DNA of 64,000 nucleotides from Chamaecrista fasciculata (taxonomy: Eukaryota; Streptophyta; Magnoliopsida; Fabales; Fabaceae): NCBI GenBank assembly GCA_003254925.1, contig QANZ01029126.1, positions 25,560 to 89,559 of the forward strand, given 5' to 3'. The notes beneath the pieces were generated by a model, which did not search any database, was not told the DNA's origin, and saw only the letters and a list, made by a program, of their open reading frames with translations. A program made the position numbers and the translations under genes. Shown in pieces: positions 63,886-64,000 of this stretch (positions are counted from its first letter, which is position 1; each line of letters begins with the position of its first letter).

Positions 63886-63927
63886 CCTTGCAATTCCTTC
63901 GTCTATTCATCTCATCTATTCATCTCA

Positions 63928-64000
63928 TTTCATTCTTCCCATTTCAATCATCTCTTCGTTTCATTCTTCCCATTTCAATCATCTCTTCGTTTCATTCTTT
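63928..64000 (+). repeat. 31-bp tandem repeat in a C/T-rich leader
   Basis: Two exact units of 31 bp (63928-63958, 63959-63989; TTTCATTCTTCCCATTTCAA and on) and the beginning of a third, which differs in its last base and is cut by the window end. Likely in a 5' UTR if the TATA box is real. Confidence 0.88.

Larger units (their letters stand above)
63281..64000 (-). mobile_element. Helitron 3' end, element leaves the window
   Basis: Read on the minus strand it ends GCGCGCCAAGCCCCTAG followed by T, matching the 3' ends of the Helitrons at 22762 and 26230. The 5' TCTATACTATATT end is not found before 64000, so the element either extends past the window or is truncated. The palindrome array and TATA box would be its cargo. 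Confidence 0.5.

Overview
This is a TE-rich eudicot nuclear segment. The evidence is split plant genes with GT-AG introns, two plant-type extracellular LRR receptor-like proteins, a plant clade-D MAP kinase, and plant-type transposons throughout. The species cannot be fixed from the window; a rosid is only a guess. Two runs of N (31239-31517 and 44685-45342) and three single N bases mark assembly gaps.

Genes. Few host genes are convincing. (1) An intronless LRR receptor-like protein (EIX2-type RLP) lies at 6186-8519 (+). (2) A tail-anchored coiled-coil protein of the PMD1/PMD2 family (peroxisomal and mitochondrial division factor) lies at 9959-10846 (-). (3) A complete ten-exon TDY-type MAP kinase of the MPK20 group lies at 13988-19270 (-); its exon phases join exactly to a 615-residue protein. 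(4) A truncated second RLP, probably a pseudogene, lies at 23603-24490 (+). A signal-peptide-like orphan first exon (3455-3509) and several short captured gene pieces are weaker calls. No tRNA, rRNA or CRISPR was seen.

Layout. 1-3.4 kb is one copy of a 3-kb LTR-like repeat in inverse orientation. 3.4-24.5 kb is the gene-bearing part, with a Harbinger element, foldback elements and a small Helitron between genes. From 24.5 kb to the end the window is almost entirely nested mobile DNA: a minus-strand Helitron (26230-28730) containing a Harbinger-type element; a Copia 5' LTR with primer-binding site running into a gap; a foldback element with an exact 9-bp target-site duplication; two hAT MITEs with exact 8-bp duplications; the second copy of the 3-kb repeat, split by a Harbinger element that carries 29-bp minisatellites; a third hAT element; a Harbinger-type element with a captured gene piece; and a 4.7-kb LTR retroelement whose right LTR is split by a Pack-MULE. 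A Stowaway MITE and more foldbacks follow. The right edge has a Helitron 3' end, an array of 25-bp palindromes and a TATA box.

How it fits together. The two RLPs are candidate cell-surface immune receptors and MPK20 is a signalling kinase, but nothing shows that they act together. The strongest observations concern TE nesting and gene capture: terminal repeats and target-site duplications can be read directly for about ten elements, which gives a relative insertion order. At least three carry GC-rich, coding-like cargo.
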